Part shown: piece by piece, positions 28,701 through 36,637 of the stretch
How positions within the stretch are numbered: the stretch's first letter is position 1
How the letters are laid out: every line of letters starts with the position of its first letter
Assembly: GCA_027578815.1 (NCBI GenBank)
Contig: JANBTH010000082.1
Location: 1-38,973 of the forward strand
DNA from: Coemansia sp. RSA 1804
Lineage: Eukaryota > Kickxellomycota > Kickxellomycetes > Kickxellales > Kickxellaceae
Length of the DNA stretch: 38,973 bases
Direction of reading: 5' to 3'
Made by a program: the position numbers and the translations under genes
Notes under the pieces: model-generated
Database searches by the model: none
What the model saw: only the letters and a program-made list of their open reading frames with translations
What the model was told of the DNA's origin: nothing

Positions 28701-30552
28701 GACACCGCCCTCAACCGCCAATTCCACGGCTGTCGCTGACAAGCCTGAGACCTTGTGTCCTCCGTCGGCCGTTCCGTCTTCTCTTTCCCCTCGCCTTGCA
28801 CTAGCCAACAATGTTTCCGGTTCTGCTCTTCTTGTCGCTTCATCTCCAGTTGCTCCTACCGATGGCAATGGGTACCCGTTCTTGAGACAAGGCAGCACAG
28901 CAATCTCTGCTTCTGTGACTACTTCTGGCGATGGGATTCCACTACTCGACAGCCTTCAGCACATGTCGACATTCACACCCATATCGGCTCTCGGTGCTCA
29001 GCGTTCGTCGCTGCCTACGTCGATAAATCCGTTTGAACTTCCAGGCACGTCGCCCATTGTGCAGCCCATCTCTCCTCAACGCGCTCGTTCAAACAGCAGA
29101 GCCAACTTTATTCAAACATCGTCAGCAGTTGCCATGACCGCGTCTCCTCCTGCGCCTGTACCTCCTGCAGTTGTCTCGCTTGAGCTTGATGCTGAGATCA
29201 CGTCTATTGTTGGCCGTGTGATGGGCTGCTGTTCGACTCTTCAAGACGATCTTACCGAGGGAGCTGAATGGCGCACAAAGCCAGCTGCTGACAGGCTGTT
29301 GGAGGGCCAATGTTCCACGCTGCCATTGAGCGGCGTATCGGCAGCGATCGTCAAACCAGTAGGCGCATCATCGCCCTTGCTAGATTTGCCTATCAGACGC
29401 AATTCGGCGCCACTGAACCGGGCCGCCAGCGCCACTGGTGCCTTTTCCAATTCCGAGTCTTTGTCTCTTAGCTGGCGTGATACTCCTCCAGTGACAATGG
29501 ATAAGATGACAGAAGATGTTTATTTGGCTTACGGTGCATTGGAAAAATTCCGATACGATAAACCCCAAGTCAGCACAGAACAGGGTAACCGGAAATTCGG
29601 AGGATTTTACAGTGCTGCAGAGCTGTCGCAGATGCACGGAGCAGTTTCGGAAAGGGGCGTCTGGGGCGTCTGTGTCAGGTTTGGACAAGCAAACCCATCA
29701 TTGTGTCGTCTGAACCATGCGGACCGATCTGTTTCGTTTGCACTGGACATTGACACTAGGACACTGCCATCGCGACAGCAGCAACAGCCACAGCAACAGC
29801 AACAGCCACAACAGCAACAGTATCGCCAGCCGGCGCTTACCGAAGACATGCTAAATGCATTCAGCCTGCACCCATGTTCCCCTTTGCTGAAGCCGCAACA
29901 AGCACGACCATCGGCAACAACGCCTGCTCAAGGTTCGGCGCCGCCACCAGCGATGCCAATGGCTTCTGCTGCTTCCTCCACCCAGCCCCTGATGCAGCCA
30001 TTTTCCCACCAGACGCAGCAGTCTGGTATGAGCTACTCGCCGGTGAGCTCGCAGAACCAGGCCTCGCTCTTCTTTAATCAGATGTCGGTTCAGACAGGCG
30101 GTGGTCTTTACAACGCGCCAATGCCGTATTCGCTGCCTCCGTTCCAGCCATCACCCCTAAACAGTACCGGGTTTGCTCAGTACCCGTCCTCTGCAAATGA
30201 AAGCCCGGTCGCAAAGACCATTCTTCCGCATCAGCAGCAGCCTCTGCTTTCGGCGCACTCCCCAGCATTGGGCCTAGCAACTGCGAAATCCATGCCTATG
30301 AGCTCTTCGGGAATGTGGTCTGTCAGAATCCCAGGCGACAACGGGATGCCACAGCAGTCGCACCCCCACCAACATCCCCACCACAGCCAAGTATACGGTA
30401 GTCAGTACCAACTGCGGCAGCATCCACAACAACATCCCCACCCGCCACAGGTAGCATCCTTCCATCCACTGAATATGTCTCCGCAGCAGGCGCCGCGCCT
30501 CTTTGAACAGCATCCACAGCAGCGCCAGCAACAGCTACAGCAATGGCAGTGA
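25789..30552 (+). CDS. NST1: Nst1/FAM193-like stress-response protein
   Basis: 1587 residues, one exon, ATG at 25789, TGA at 30550. The recognisable core is at about 377-455: DIWIFKNFTEQRGVRKFWLS, a helix with VEKHVVISRIRNHQNFSC, the CPCNVCTRKR cysteine motif, then EFELMSLYDSYYKSV. This matches fungal Nst1, a negative regulator of salt tolerance in yeast, and resembles animal FAM193. Before it lies a Lys tract at about 251-266 (KKKKKRGKKKAKSK). After it come Asp/Glu patches, a CPDC motif, a very long charged coiled coil at about 785-925, a Ser/Pro/Thr-rich region, and a Q/H/P-rich tail with a poly-Q block at about 1328-1347. Molecular function of the family is poorly known. The tail is low-complexity and may vary in length between strains. 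Confidence 0.85.
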   Translation: MSSAEESAKTTTVFGPELPPSMARGKVADLAVNPVCEPQPESSDATAERSSLSIFMHGAPRDGVYKSDYMSRTEVDLQRLFYSRLVSIMASHGFKEHTFTEENVVSVMLARGLMKSASDDPVLALASELNDEMTEIVYSNMKQVVNSAIETGRLTRNPSEQTTADGHADMGDAPLVYNDNLVDNSAECDGIMRLMQSHSLHDSARNIATMSLEATISLEPNSARSNSQSIPIDQMPLSARDAAISISDEVKSSKKKKKRGKKKAKSKTSQAVDGAVDIDDSFIYEDIDETDDVANTDLVPNGAPNDVKLDFPEYQSKDSFMIPQNNRLRLNELRCSEKLERCRDSIMTWDLAGKLSAPSGPSSGGSKNNTAKDAEDIWIFKNFTEQRGVRKFWLSLHDTDRQALLLVEKHVVISRIRNHQNFSCPCNVCTRKREAIEFELMSLYDSYYKSVQKNTLRERLRELTQEVGVDSENESQLAFFEAFEKATEDFIKKYANDPKEQEKAQGYRKLMSYFNNWLANQDVESLEDTGIDVVKPSEKLNEVMTFLVKRMCMFKSRLGDIQPGTGSSGGSLNGVKRNASMEFNNNNDIFYTESMLETAEYFPTDGKKFFDMMERLAEYHMREEDTFLLDDGVYDHDLDDDDDLYKHSGLSIEGDPAALKAAQLQRGTCPDCHGEIRDHDDRDVARQDTSKRLLSRLGASKDKASVRWDGDADGGEDDDEYVDASDSDGGESCDMADADMHLGDTDDELDESDPEIAENEAEDARKAFQLFAARLFEQRVIDAYREKVVQDRQRNLIEELEAEEKRSQAKDKRKQKRKQREKERKRQVQQQREEERLAKEELARAEKERKKEAELQRLKEQEEKKKEELMKSKRVIEERNRRILEEADKRLERERREKLERERELLEKEERRARKQARDVRESSSQKEAGETVAQILPVLSESASSVAPADSSQTPTSIPLPTIPPAIESLTPPSTANSTAVADKPETLCPPSAVPSSLSPRLALANNVSGSALLVASSPVAPTDGNGYPFLRQGSTAISASVTTSGDGIPLLDSLQHMSTFTPISALGAQRSSLPTSINPFELPGTSPIVQPISPQRARSNSRANFIQTSSAVAMTASPPAPVPPAVVSLELDAEITSIVGRVMGCCSTLQDDLTEGAEWRTKPAADRLLEGQCSTLPLSGVSAAIVKPVGASSPLLDLPIRRNSAPLNRAASATGAFSNSESLSLSWRDTPPVTMDKMTEDVYLAYGALEKFRYDKPQVSTEQGNRKFGGFYSAAELSQMHGAVSERGVWGVCVRFGQANPSLCRLNHADRSVSFALDIDTRTLPSRQQQQPQQQQQPQQQQYRQPALTEDMLNAFSLHPCSPLLKPQQARPSATTPAQGSAPPPAMPMASAASSTQPLMQPFSHQTQQSGMSYSPVSSQNQASLFFNQMSVQTGGGLYNAPMPYSLPPFQPSPLNSTGFAQYPSSANESPVAKTILPHQQQPLLSAHSPALGLATAKSMPMSSSGMWSVRIPGDNGMPQQSHPHQHPHHSQVYGSQYQLRQHPQQHPHPPQVASFHPLNMSPQQAPRLFEQHPQQRQQQLQQWQ
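29775..29830 (+). repeat. NST1: CAG/CAA repeat (poly-Q) in NST1
   Basis: Mixed CAG, CAA and CCA codons encode Q runs broken by proline. A second Q/H-rich stretch lies at about 30350-30550, up to the stop codon. Confidence 0.85.
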
Positions 30553-30893
30553 TAATGGCCTTTCGGTATTTTTATCATAGCAATTTTATCTTTTATTGTT
30601 TATCTCCATCGTCTGGAGCCCCTTTAAATTTATTCGTAATTGAAAATTAGCCTTTCTTCTGGGGGGATAATCAAGCAAGCTAAGCGTGGAAAAGATGGCA
30701 CGATAAACAAGGCCATTTTCTCGAATTCGGGGGTTTAGGGGGTGGGGAGAGAGATGTTATCTTGGCACATATGGCTCTTTGCTTGCTCTTTCTTTTTATT
30801 GTGAAATTCATTCTTTTTTGCGATACTTTTAGAAATACATTTAAAATCCAGCTACAGCAAACAGACTTATTTACCGACCTTCTTTTATACGAC

Positions 30894-31019
30894 GTAAGTC
30901 TAGGAACTTTTTTTAACCTTGGCAGCGTGTTCTATTGTTGAATCACTCGTAATTACCTTGCTACAACAGTTAGTGTTAACAAAAAAAGATTGTTGTTGTT
31001 GTTGTTGTTGTTGAATTAG
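30894..31019 (+). other. INH1: Candidate 5'-UTR intron of INH1
   Basis: Donor GTAAGT at 30894 with two possible acceptors: CTACAACAG ending at 30969, or TTGAATTAG ending at 31019. GTTAAC at about 30975 could be a branch site for the second. The ATG at 31043 follows either. Tentative. Confidence 0.35.
30990..31013 (+). repeat. (TTG)8 microsatellite
   Basis: Eight perfect TTG triplets about 30 nt before the INH1 start codon, in the leader or its possible intron. Confidence 0.95.
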
Positions 31020-31042
31020 CTGAGTAATTTGGACACTGTAGA

Positions 31043-31306
31043 ATGATTCGCAGCGTTATTCAACGTCAGACCAGGGTTGTGATCCCACTCAGGGCAAGCC
31101 TTAGCCGTGCAAGGCTTTATGCAGACGACGCGTTCGAGAAGCGCGAGAGTGCATCGGAAAACAAGTACATCCACGAGAAGGAGATGGCACAGCTTAAGGA
31201 GCTTCGTGAGAAGCTTGAGAATGCCAAGAAGCAGGTGGACGATATTGAGGCGAAGATTGGACAGCGTCAGCGTGAGTCGGAGTCGGAGAACAAGAACAAG
31301 AAGTGA
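31043..31306 (+). CDS. INH1: Mitochondrial F1F0-ATPase inhibitor (IF1/Inh1 family)
   Basis: 87 residues, ATG at 31043, TGA at 31304. Residues 1 to about 25 (MIRSVIQRQTRVVIPLRASL...) form an Arg-rich amphipathic presequence. The mature part holds the IF1 inhibitory helix, FEKRESASENKYIHEKEMAQ, followed by LKELREKLENAKKQVDDIE, which continues as a coiled coil for dimer formation. IF1 blocks ATP hydrolysis by F1 when the matrix becomes acidic and the membrane potential falls; the His in the helix is the kind of residue tied to pH sensing. Length matches yeast Inh1 (85). AATAAA at 31389-31394, 83 nt after the stop, ends the message. Confidence 0.93.
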   Translation: MIRSVIQRQTRVVIPLRASLSRARLYADDAFEKRESASENKYIHEKEMAQLKELREKLENAKKQVDDIEAKIGQRQRESESENKNKK

Positions 31307-31689
31307 GCAAACTGCTTTTGCTTGTTGTAAGATTGCTTCCCTTCTTTCCTCTTTTTCGTTATAACCAACCACAGTACAGCTTTTTGGCAATAAAAAACCT
31401 GACCGATCCTGTTTTTATTTTAAAATCGACATATGCAATAGTCTAGGACGTAACGTTTATTTTAGTTCCAGTAGCATTAACAACACATGCACCAAGAGCC
31501 AAGATGGAGAAAAGAACCCCAAATGTCCGTGTATCAAGACGTCATTTGGCAATCCAGACGATGACGCATGGGATTTCTCCATTCATGTTGTTTCTTGTAG
31601 AAAACAAAAAGATAAAATTCAGGAACTCTAGCAATATACAAAACGAGCCCTGAGAAGATTGGACAAGCGGGAAAACAAGCCTAGCAGCC

Positions 31690-31695
31690 CACGTG
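31690..31695. promoter_or_regulatory. E-box CACGTG upstream of AMS1
   Basis: Perfect palindromic bHLH site about 425 bp before the AMS1 ATG and 235 bp before its TATA box. Which factor binds is unknown. Confidence 0.3.
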
Positions 31696-31926
31696 TCACA
31701 AACGCACGCAGGTTTTTATGGTTTCCTTTCTTTTTTATGCAGCAGGAAGCATTTAACACCATATATGAGTTTCTATTGTTTATTTGTTTTCGATAGGCAC
31801 TTGCCACATCTTTTATTGACATAATTTATTCCCACTTGTTCCTCTCCCCTGATCCTTGCAGGAGAAAGAACAGTAGAATGAAAAAAAGTAAAAGAAAGCG
31901 ACATACAAAAAGAACGTTTCGACGAG

Positions 31927-31934
31927 TATAAAAG
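31927..31934 (+). promoter_or_regulatory. AMS1: TATA box of AMS1
   Basis: TATAAAAG, 181 nt between its end and the ATG at 32115. Transcription would start near 31960, giving a CA/CT-rich leader of about 155 nt. Confidence 0.65.
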
Positions 31935-32114
31935 AGCAGGTGTTTTCCAGCAGCTGGAGTGGCCAAAAACAAGATCTCAAGTAGCACCACCACTACCCAT
32001 CAGTATACCACCTTCTTCCACTCTATCAGCAAGCAAGCAGAATCAGCATCTCTGTTGCTCGTTCGACACAACCACCTTCTATCATTCAAGCCTCCTTCGC
32101 TTCGTTCAGCGCCA

Positions 32115-35100
32115 ATGAAGGACACCAGCATGTCGTCGGTGCAGAAGCACCCGTCAATAAGCAAGGGGCGGATCCAAGCGTTCCTCCAGGAGGGACAATG
32201 GGAGGACGTCAACATCAACTCTGTGCTATACGACGCACGAGTCAGCGCCGAGCCGTACGTGAGGATGGAGGCGTGGAGCGCGCCCGACCAGAGCAGACCG
32301 GGGTTTGCGCAGGCAGCGCAGCAGACGTATTCGGCGATCTCGGTTGGGCACACGTTTGGCAACAGCTGGACAACGCACTGGGTGCGCGTCAGGCTCAGGA
32401 TCCCCAAGGAGATGGAGGGCCGCCAGGTGCGCTTCCTGTTTGATCCCGGGTGCGAGGCAATGGTGTGGACCGCCGACGGGGAGCCGGTGCAGGGAATCAC
32501 GGGCGGCGAGAAGTCATGCCTCCACGTGGACCACATTCTGACCAACAAGGCGACGGCGGCAGACATTGGGGAGGAGCGAGTGCTCCTGTACGAGGTGGCC
32601 TGCAACCATATGTTTGGCAACGGGTCGTTTGTCATTGGGCCGCCCGAACCGTCGCGCGAGTTCAAACTCACGCAGGCAGAGCTGGTGGTGATGAACACGC
32701 AGGCGTGGGCGATGAAGATGGACTTGAGCATCCTGCTTGACATGTACAACACGCTGCCCAAGTCGCAGCCGCGCGCATGGGAGGCGCTGCACATGGCCAA
32801 CGCGATGATCAACGCATTTGACGCAGACGACACAAAGACCATCGATGCGGCGCTGGCAATCAGCAACGGGTTTTTCGCACAGAAAGGAGGCGAAGCCAAC
32901 CACCAGGTGTTTGCCATCGGCAACTGCCACATTGACACGGCGTGGCTGTGGCCGTACGACGAGACAAAGCGCAAGATCGCGCGCAGCTGGTCGACGCAGG
33001 TGGACTACATGGATCGGTACCCAGAGTACAAGTTCGCAGCATCGCAGGCGCAGCAGTTCGAGTGGCTGCGCGTGCTGTATCCGACGCTGTTCAAGCGGGT
33101 GCAGGACAAGGTCAAGACCGGCCAGTTCATTCCCATCGGCGGCACATGGATCGAGATGGACTGCAACATTCCGAGCGGCGAGTCGCTGGTGCGGCAGTTC
33201 CTGCTGGGCCAGCGCTTCTTCCAGAAGCACTTTGCCGTGCGGACGGACGTCTTCTGGCTGCCCGATACGTTTGGGTACTCGTCGCAGCTGCCGCAGATCG
33301 TGCGCCTGGCCGGCGCCAAGTACTTCTTCACGCAGAAACTGTCGTGGAACAACATCAACGTCTTCCCGCACACAACGTTCCGCTGGATCGGGCTGGATGG
33401 CAGCGATGTTCTGACGCACATGGCGCCAGCCAACACTTACACGGCAACGGCTGTTGCCCGCGAGGTCATCGCGAGCGTGGGTCGCCACAAGGACATTGCC
33501 TACACGAACGAGAGTCTGTATCTGTACGGGAACGGCGACGGCGGCGGCGGTCCGCTGGAGGCCATGCTTGACCGGCTGGAGCGCATGAAGGACGTTGATG
33601 GGCTGCCGCGCATCAAGCACGAGGATCCAAGCAACTTCTACAGCCACGTCGAAAAGACCAGCAAGGGACTGGTCAGCTGGAAGGGCGAGCTGTACTTGGA
33701 GTTCCACCGCGGCACGTACACGTCGCAGGCAAAGACAAAGAAGTTCAACCGCCAGTGCGAGCTCTTGCTGCGCGACGTCGAGATGCTCAGCGCGCTTGCC
33801 AAGGTCGGGGCGTTTGGGTTCGAGTACCCGGCGACGGAGCTGGAGCGGCTCTGGCAGACCGTGTGCCTGAACCAATTCCACGACGTCATCCCCGGAACAT
33901 CCATTGGCATGGTGTACAAGGACACCGACCGCATGTACGCCGACGTGGCTGCGTCGGCCACCGGGCTGAAGCAGAATGCGCTGGTTGCGCTGTTCAACAA
34001 CGTCAGCGTCGATGCCGTCGATGCCGCAAGCGGCATGCTGTTTGTCAACACCACAATGTGGCCGCGCACCGACGTCGTGGCAGTCGGCGGCTTGGCGCAC
34101 GACGGAGTGCAGCAGTTCCGCAAGCACGACGGCGCGGCGCTTGTGGTGGCAGCGTCGGTGCCCGGCCTGGCGACCAAGGCGGTTGGGCTGGATGCCAATG
34201 CCAGCGCCAGTGCTGACGTTGTTCCCGTCAGCGTGTTCTCCGACAGCCGCGGAAACGTGGTGCTGGAGAATCTATATGTGGTTGCCAGAATCAACACGCA
34301 GGGCCAGCTTGTGAGCCTTTGGGACAAGGCCAGCGAGCGCGAGGTGGTTGCCGACGGCCAGAGGGCCAACGTCTTCCAGCTGCAGGAGGACATGCCGGTT
34401 CTCTGGGACGCCTGGGACATTGAGATCTACGGCGACGAGAAGAAGAAGGACCTGCCGGGGTCGGGCGTCACCGTTGTCGACGAGGGTCCGCTGGTGGCCT
34501 CCGTGAGCTTTGAGGTTGCCATTGGCAAGCAGAGCACGCTCCGCCAGGTGGTGTCGCTGAGCGCAACGTCGCCGCGCCTGGACTTTGCCTGCGATGTCGA
34601 CTGGCACGAGAACCACAAGTGTCTGCGCGTGGCCTTTGCCTGGGACATCCACAGCGACGTCGCCACCTACGAGACGCAGTTTGGCGTCGAGCGCCGCCCC
34701 ACGCACCGCAACACCTCGTGGGACATGGCCAAGTTCGAGGTCTGTGCGCAGCGCTTTGCCGATCTGTCCGAGTACGGCTACGGTGTCGCCCTGCTCAACG
34801 ACTGCAAGTACGGCTACTCCACGCTTGCAAACACCATGTGTCTGACGCTCCTGCGCTCGCCAAAGGCCCCCGACGAGAACTGCGACATGGGCAACCACTC
34901 CTTCCGCTACGCCGTCTACCCGCACAAGGGCGCCTTTGACGAGTCCGACGTCCTGCAGGAGGCCTACAGGTTCAATGTGCCGCTTGTGTCCGTGCCTATC
35001 GACTACTCTGCTGTGCAGGCCGGTCTGTCCGACGTCATGGCCGGCCTCTCTCTGTCCGGCGCTCCAAACGTGGTGCTCGACACCGTGAAGATGGCCGAGG

Positions 35101-35333
35101 ACTCTCCTTCCTGCCTTGTTGTCAGGATGTACGAGGCCCACGGCGGCCATGCGCGTGCCTCCCTTTCCACCCGCCTTAATGTCACTGCCGCCGAGAAGAC
35201 CAACATTCTGGAGGAGAAGATCGAGGCTCTCAAGGTTGCCCCATCAACCGCGTCGTCCAAGGGCTGCAAGTCAATTGACATCCGCTTCAAGCCCTTTGAG
35301 ATTATCACTGTCAAGCTTGTGGTCAAGCAGTAA
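32115..35333 (+). CDS. AMS1: Vacuolar/cytosolic alpha-mannosidase (GH38, Ams1 type)
   Basis: 1072 residues from the first in-frame ATG at 32115 (MKDTSMSSVQKH); the frame is open 52 codons further but only to a GTG. Length matches yeast Ams1 (1083). The enzyme trims mannose from free oligosaccharides and reaches the vacuole by the Cvt/autophagy route, consistent with no signal peptide here. GH38 landmarks: zinc ligands H272 and D274 in GNCHIDTAWLWPYDETKRK; catalytic nucleophile D384 in FWLPDTFGYSSQLPQ; and H589 in NQFHDVIPGTSIG, all intact. The C-terminal beta domains continue to the end. The gene is markedly more GC-rich at wobble positions than its neighbours, which creates long false frames on the other strand. 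It is tail-to-tail with seipin. Confidence 0.96.
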   Translation: MKDTSMSSVQKHPSISKGRIQAFLQEGQWEDVNINSVLYDARVSAEPYVRMEAWSAPDQSRPGFAQAAQQTYSAISVGHTFGNSWTTHWVRVRLRIPKEMEGRQVRFLFDPGCEAMVWTADGEPVQGITGGEKSCLHVDHILTNKATAADIGEERVLLYEVACNHMFGNGSFVIGPPEPSREFKLTQAELVVMNTQAWAMKMDLSILLDMYNTLPKSQPRAWEALHMANAMINAFDADDTKTIDAALAISNGFFAQKGGEANHQVFAIGNCHIDTAWLWPYDETKRKIARSWSTQVDYMDRYPEYKFAASQAQQFEWLRVLYPTLFKRVQDKVKTGQFIPIGGTWIEMDCNIPSGESLVRQFLLGQRFFQKHFAVRTDVFWLPDTFGYSSQLPQIVRLAGAKYFFTQKLSWNNINVFPHTTFRWIGLDGSDVLTHMAPANTYTATAVAREVIASVGRHKDIAYTNESLYLYGNGDGGGGPLEAMLDRLERMKDVDGLPRIKHEDPSNFYSHVEKTSKGLVSWKGELYLEFHRGTYTSQAKTKKFNRQCELLLRDVEMLSALAKVGAFGFEYPATELERLWQTVCLNQFHDVIPGTSIGMVYKDTDRMYADVAASATGLKQNALVALFNNVSVDAVDAASGMLFVNTTMWPRTDVVAVGGLAHDGVQQFRKHDGAALVVAASVPGLATKAVGLDANASASADVVPVSVFSDSRGNVVLENLYVVARINTQGQLVSLWDKASEREVVADGQRANVFQLQEDMPVLWDAWDIEIYGDEKKKDLPGSGVTVVDEGPLVASVSFEVAIGKQSTLRQVVSLSATSPRLDFACDVDWHENHKCLRVAFAWDIHSDVATYETQFGVERRPTHRNTSWDMAKFEVCAQRFADLSEYGYGVALLNDCKYGYSTLANTMCLTLLRSPKAPDENCDMGNHSFRYAVYPHKGAFDESDVLQEAYRFNVPLVSVPIDYSAVQAGLSDVMAGLSLSGAPNVVLDTVKMAEDSPSCLVVRMYEAHGGHARASLSTRLNVTAAEKTNILEEKIEALKVAPSTASSKGCKSIDIRFKPFEIITVKLVVKQ

Positions 35334-35542
35334 ACCCCCTCCCCCAGTCGTTCTTTGTTTTTGCTCGTCTTTTTCGTTATTAATATTCTGGTTCCATTAG
35401 GTTCTTGGGCGGTATGTGAGTATGAATTGGTGCAAGCAACACCCATGCATAGTGGTAGCGTGTGTATGTCGAATAAAATAAAAGAAGAGCACATCATACG
35501 CAGGGTGTGATAATGAGGTGGCTCTTCTGCTGGAGAGAGGAG
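35334..35542. terminator. Convergent 3' regions of AMS1 and seipin
   Basis: 209 bp between stop codons. AATAAA at 35472-35477 (immediately repeated as AAATAAAA) would end AMS1 only about 65 bp before the seipin stop. No minus-strand AATAAA is present, so the seipin 3' UTR uses a variant signal and probably overlaps the AMS1 mRNA. Confidence 0.55.
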
Positions 35543-36637
35543 CTAGCTGTCGGGGACATTTCTGCTGTCGCTATCTGCGTCTGTGTCGCCGTGCTCGTGC
35601 CCATGCTCGTGTTTTGAATCCTCGCCCAACGCCTCTATGCTTGCAACACTCGGCACACTGCGGTCTCGTTCGCCCGAGACCGATCCGCGTGTCAGCTGCA
35701 GTCTGCGCTTCCGCTTCACTCTGTCTCTCTTTCTAGAGGTCAGGGTCGACGCCGACGCGTATCGAGATCGGTGCGCAGTGTCAGAGACATGATCGCCCGT
35801 ATCTTCTCCGGTCAGACTTCTGCTGGCAGATAACACGGCGTCCTTGGATTCGATGCGGCCAGCAGATCTCGCTGTGTACGACTCAAAGACTGACCACGCC
35901 CCCGCCGTGAGCAGGGCCTGCCAAACAACAGCCGCCGCGATAAACACGATGGCCGTAGGCAGACGCCAGTAGTACATCCAGTACCTGAGACCCGAGAACT
36001 GCGCGCAGATGACCAACCGCGCACCGTACACCTGCAACGGCTTGCTGAGCGCAATGTGGGCGCTGGTGATAGGCGAAAAGTGCCTGTCGTACAGAACATC
36101 AACCAGCTCCACGTGCAAATGCTCTGCCTCGCGCGACAGACCAAGAGCAAGCGGAACCGCCCGCACCGCCGTCTGCATGATCCGGACCATCCGCGACCGG
36201 TACCGCATGATCGCCGGACGCGCACTCTGTCCAACCACCACGCCTTGCCGCGTCTGCAGCTCCAGATACACCATGAAGCTGCCCACCTGCTGGTTCGTGT
36301 CCGACGTCGGCACCTCCAGTTCCAGCGAAACCCTGTATGCCTGCGACGTCGATAGAAACTTGTAGTCCGACTCGGGGACAAAAGTCACTACCGCCGTGGT
36401 ATTACTGCTCCCGGCGTCAGAAGGTGCTGGGTAATGGAAGTACACGGGCGACTCGTGAAGGAGCTGGGGCACGTACAGTCTGTAGAATATCCCGTACAGC
36501 GCTACAGATGTGAATACCACCACCGAGAGCGCTGCTCCCACCAGCATCATGCGCACCACCACTGACGCGCCCTTGCGCAGCGTTGGCGGTTCTGGCACCG
36601 CAATGCTGCGCACAAAACCACCGATGCCCCTTGTCAT
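35543..36637 (-). CDS. Seipin (lipid droplet biogenesis protein)
   Basis: 364 residues from ATG at 36637 (MTRGIGGFVRSIAVPEPP). Seipin is an ER membrane protein that organises lipid droplet formation at ER contact sites. The layout is typical: a cytosolic N-terminus, TM1 at about 26-52 (VVVRMMLVGAALSVVVFTSV), a lumenal beta-sandwich core with SPVYFHYP, YRVSLELEVPTSDTNQQVGS and FMVYLEL, then TM2 at about 226-246 (AIVFIAAAVVWQALLTAGAW). The cytosolic tail of about 115 residues is Ser/Arg-rich with a KRKRR cluster and a terminal HEHGHEH stretch. The frame extends upstream with further ATGs (to about 36838), but that segment is a T-rich, low-complexity leader that would add a false membrane span, so I prefer 36637. 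Tail-to-tail with AMS1. Confidence 0.92.
   Translation of the reverse strand: MTRGIGGFVRSIAVPEPPTLRKGASVVVRMMLVGAALSVVVFTSVALYGIFYRLYVPQLLHESPVYFHYPAPSDAGSSNTTAVVTFVPESDYKFLSTSQAYRVSLELEVPTSDTNQQVGSFMVYLELQTRQGVVVGQSARPAIMRYRSRMVRIMQTAVRAVPLALGLSREAEHLHVELVDVLYDRHFSPITSAHIALSKPLQVYGARLVICAQFSGLRYWMYYWRLPTAIVFIAAAVVWQALLTAGAWSVFESYTARSAGRIESKDAVLSASRSLTGEDTGDHVSDTAHRSRYASASTLTSRKRDRVKRKRRLQLTRGSVSGERDRSVPSVASIEALGEDSKHEHGHEHGDTDADSDSRNVPDS

Larger units (their letters stand above)
30553..31042 (+). promoter_or_regulatory. NST1 3' flank and INH1 promoter/leader
   Basis: 490 bp without a gene. ATTTAAAA near 30838-30846 is a weak TATA candidate. A GTAAGT donor at 30894 and a (TTG)8 repeat at 30990-31013 lie in the leader. 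Confidence 0.45.
31307..32114 (+). promoter_or_regulatory. INH1 3' UTR and AMS1 promoter
   Basis: 808 bp with no credible gene. It contains the INH1 poly(A) signal, an E-box CACGTG at 31690-31695, and a TATA box at 31927-31934. From about 31959 the AMS1 frame is open but has no ATG until 32115, so that part is leader. Confidence 0.55.

Noticed and set aside
14512..30708. Shared 13-mer ATGGCACGATAAA upstream of DEF1 (14512) and INH1 (30695)
   Set aside because: About one such match is expected by chance among the non-coding parts of a window this size; no third copy was noticed.
32514..34127. 537-codon open frame on the minus strand inside AMS1
   Set aside because: It lies antisense to a secure GH38 gene with intact catalytic residues; the composition (Val, Leu, Arg, Gln rich) is what GC-rich wobble positions produce. 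No domain is seen.
34272..35150. 292-codon open frame on the minus strand in the AMS1 3' part
   Set aside because: Same shadow effect of high wobble GC; no recognisable motif.
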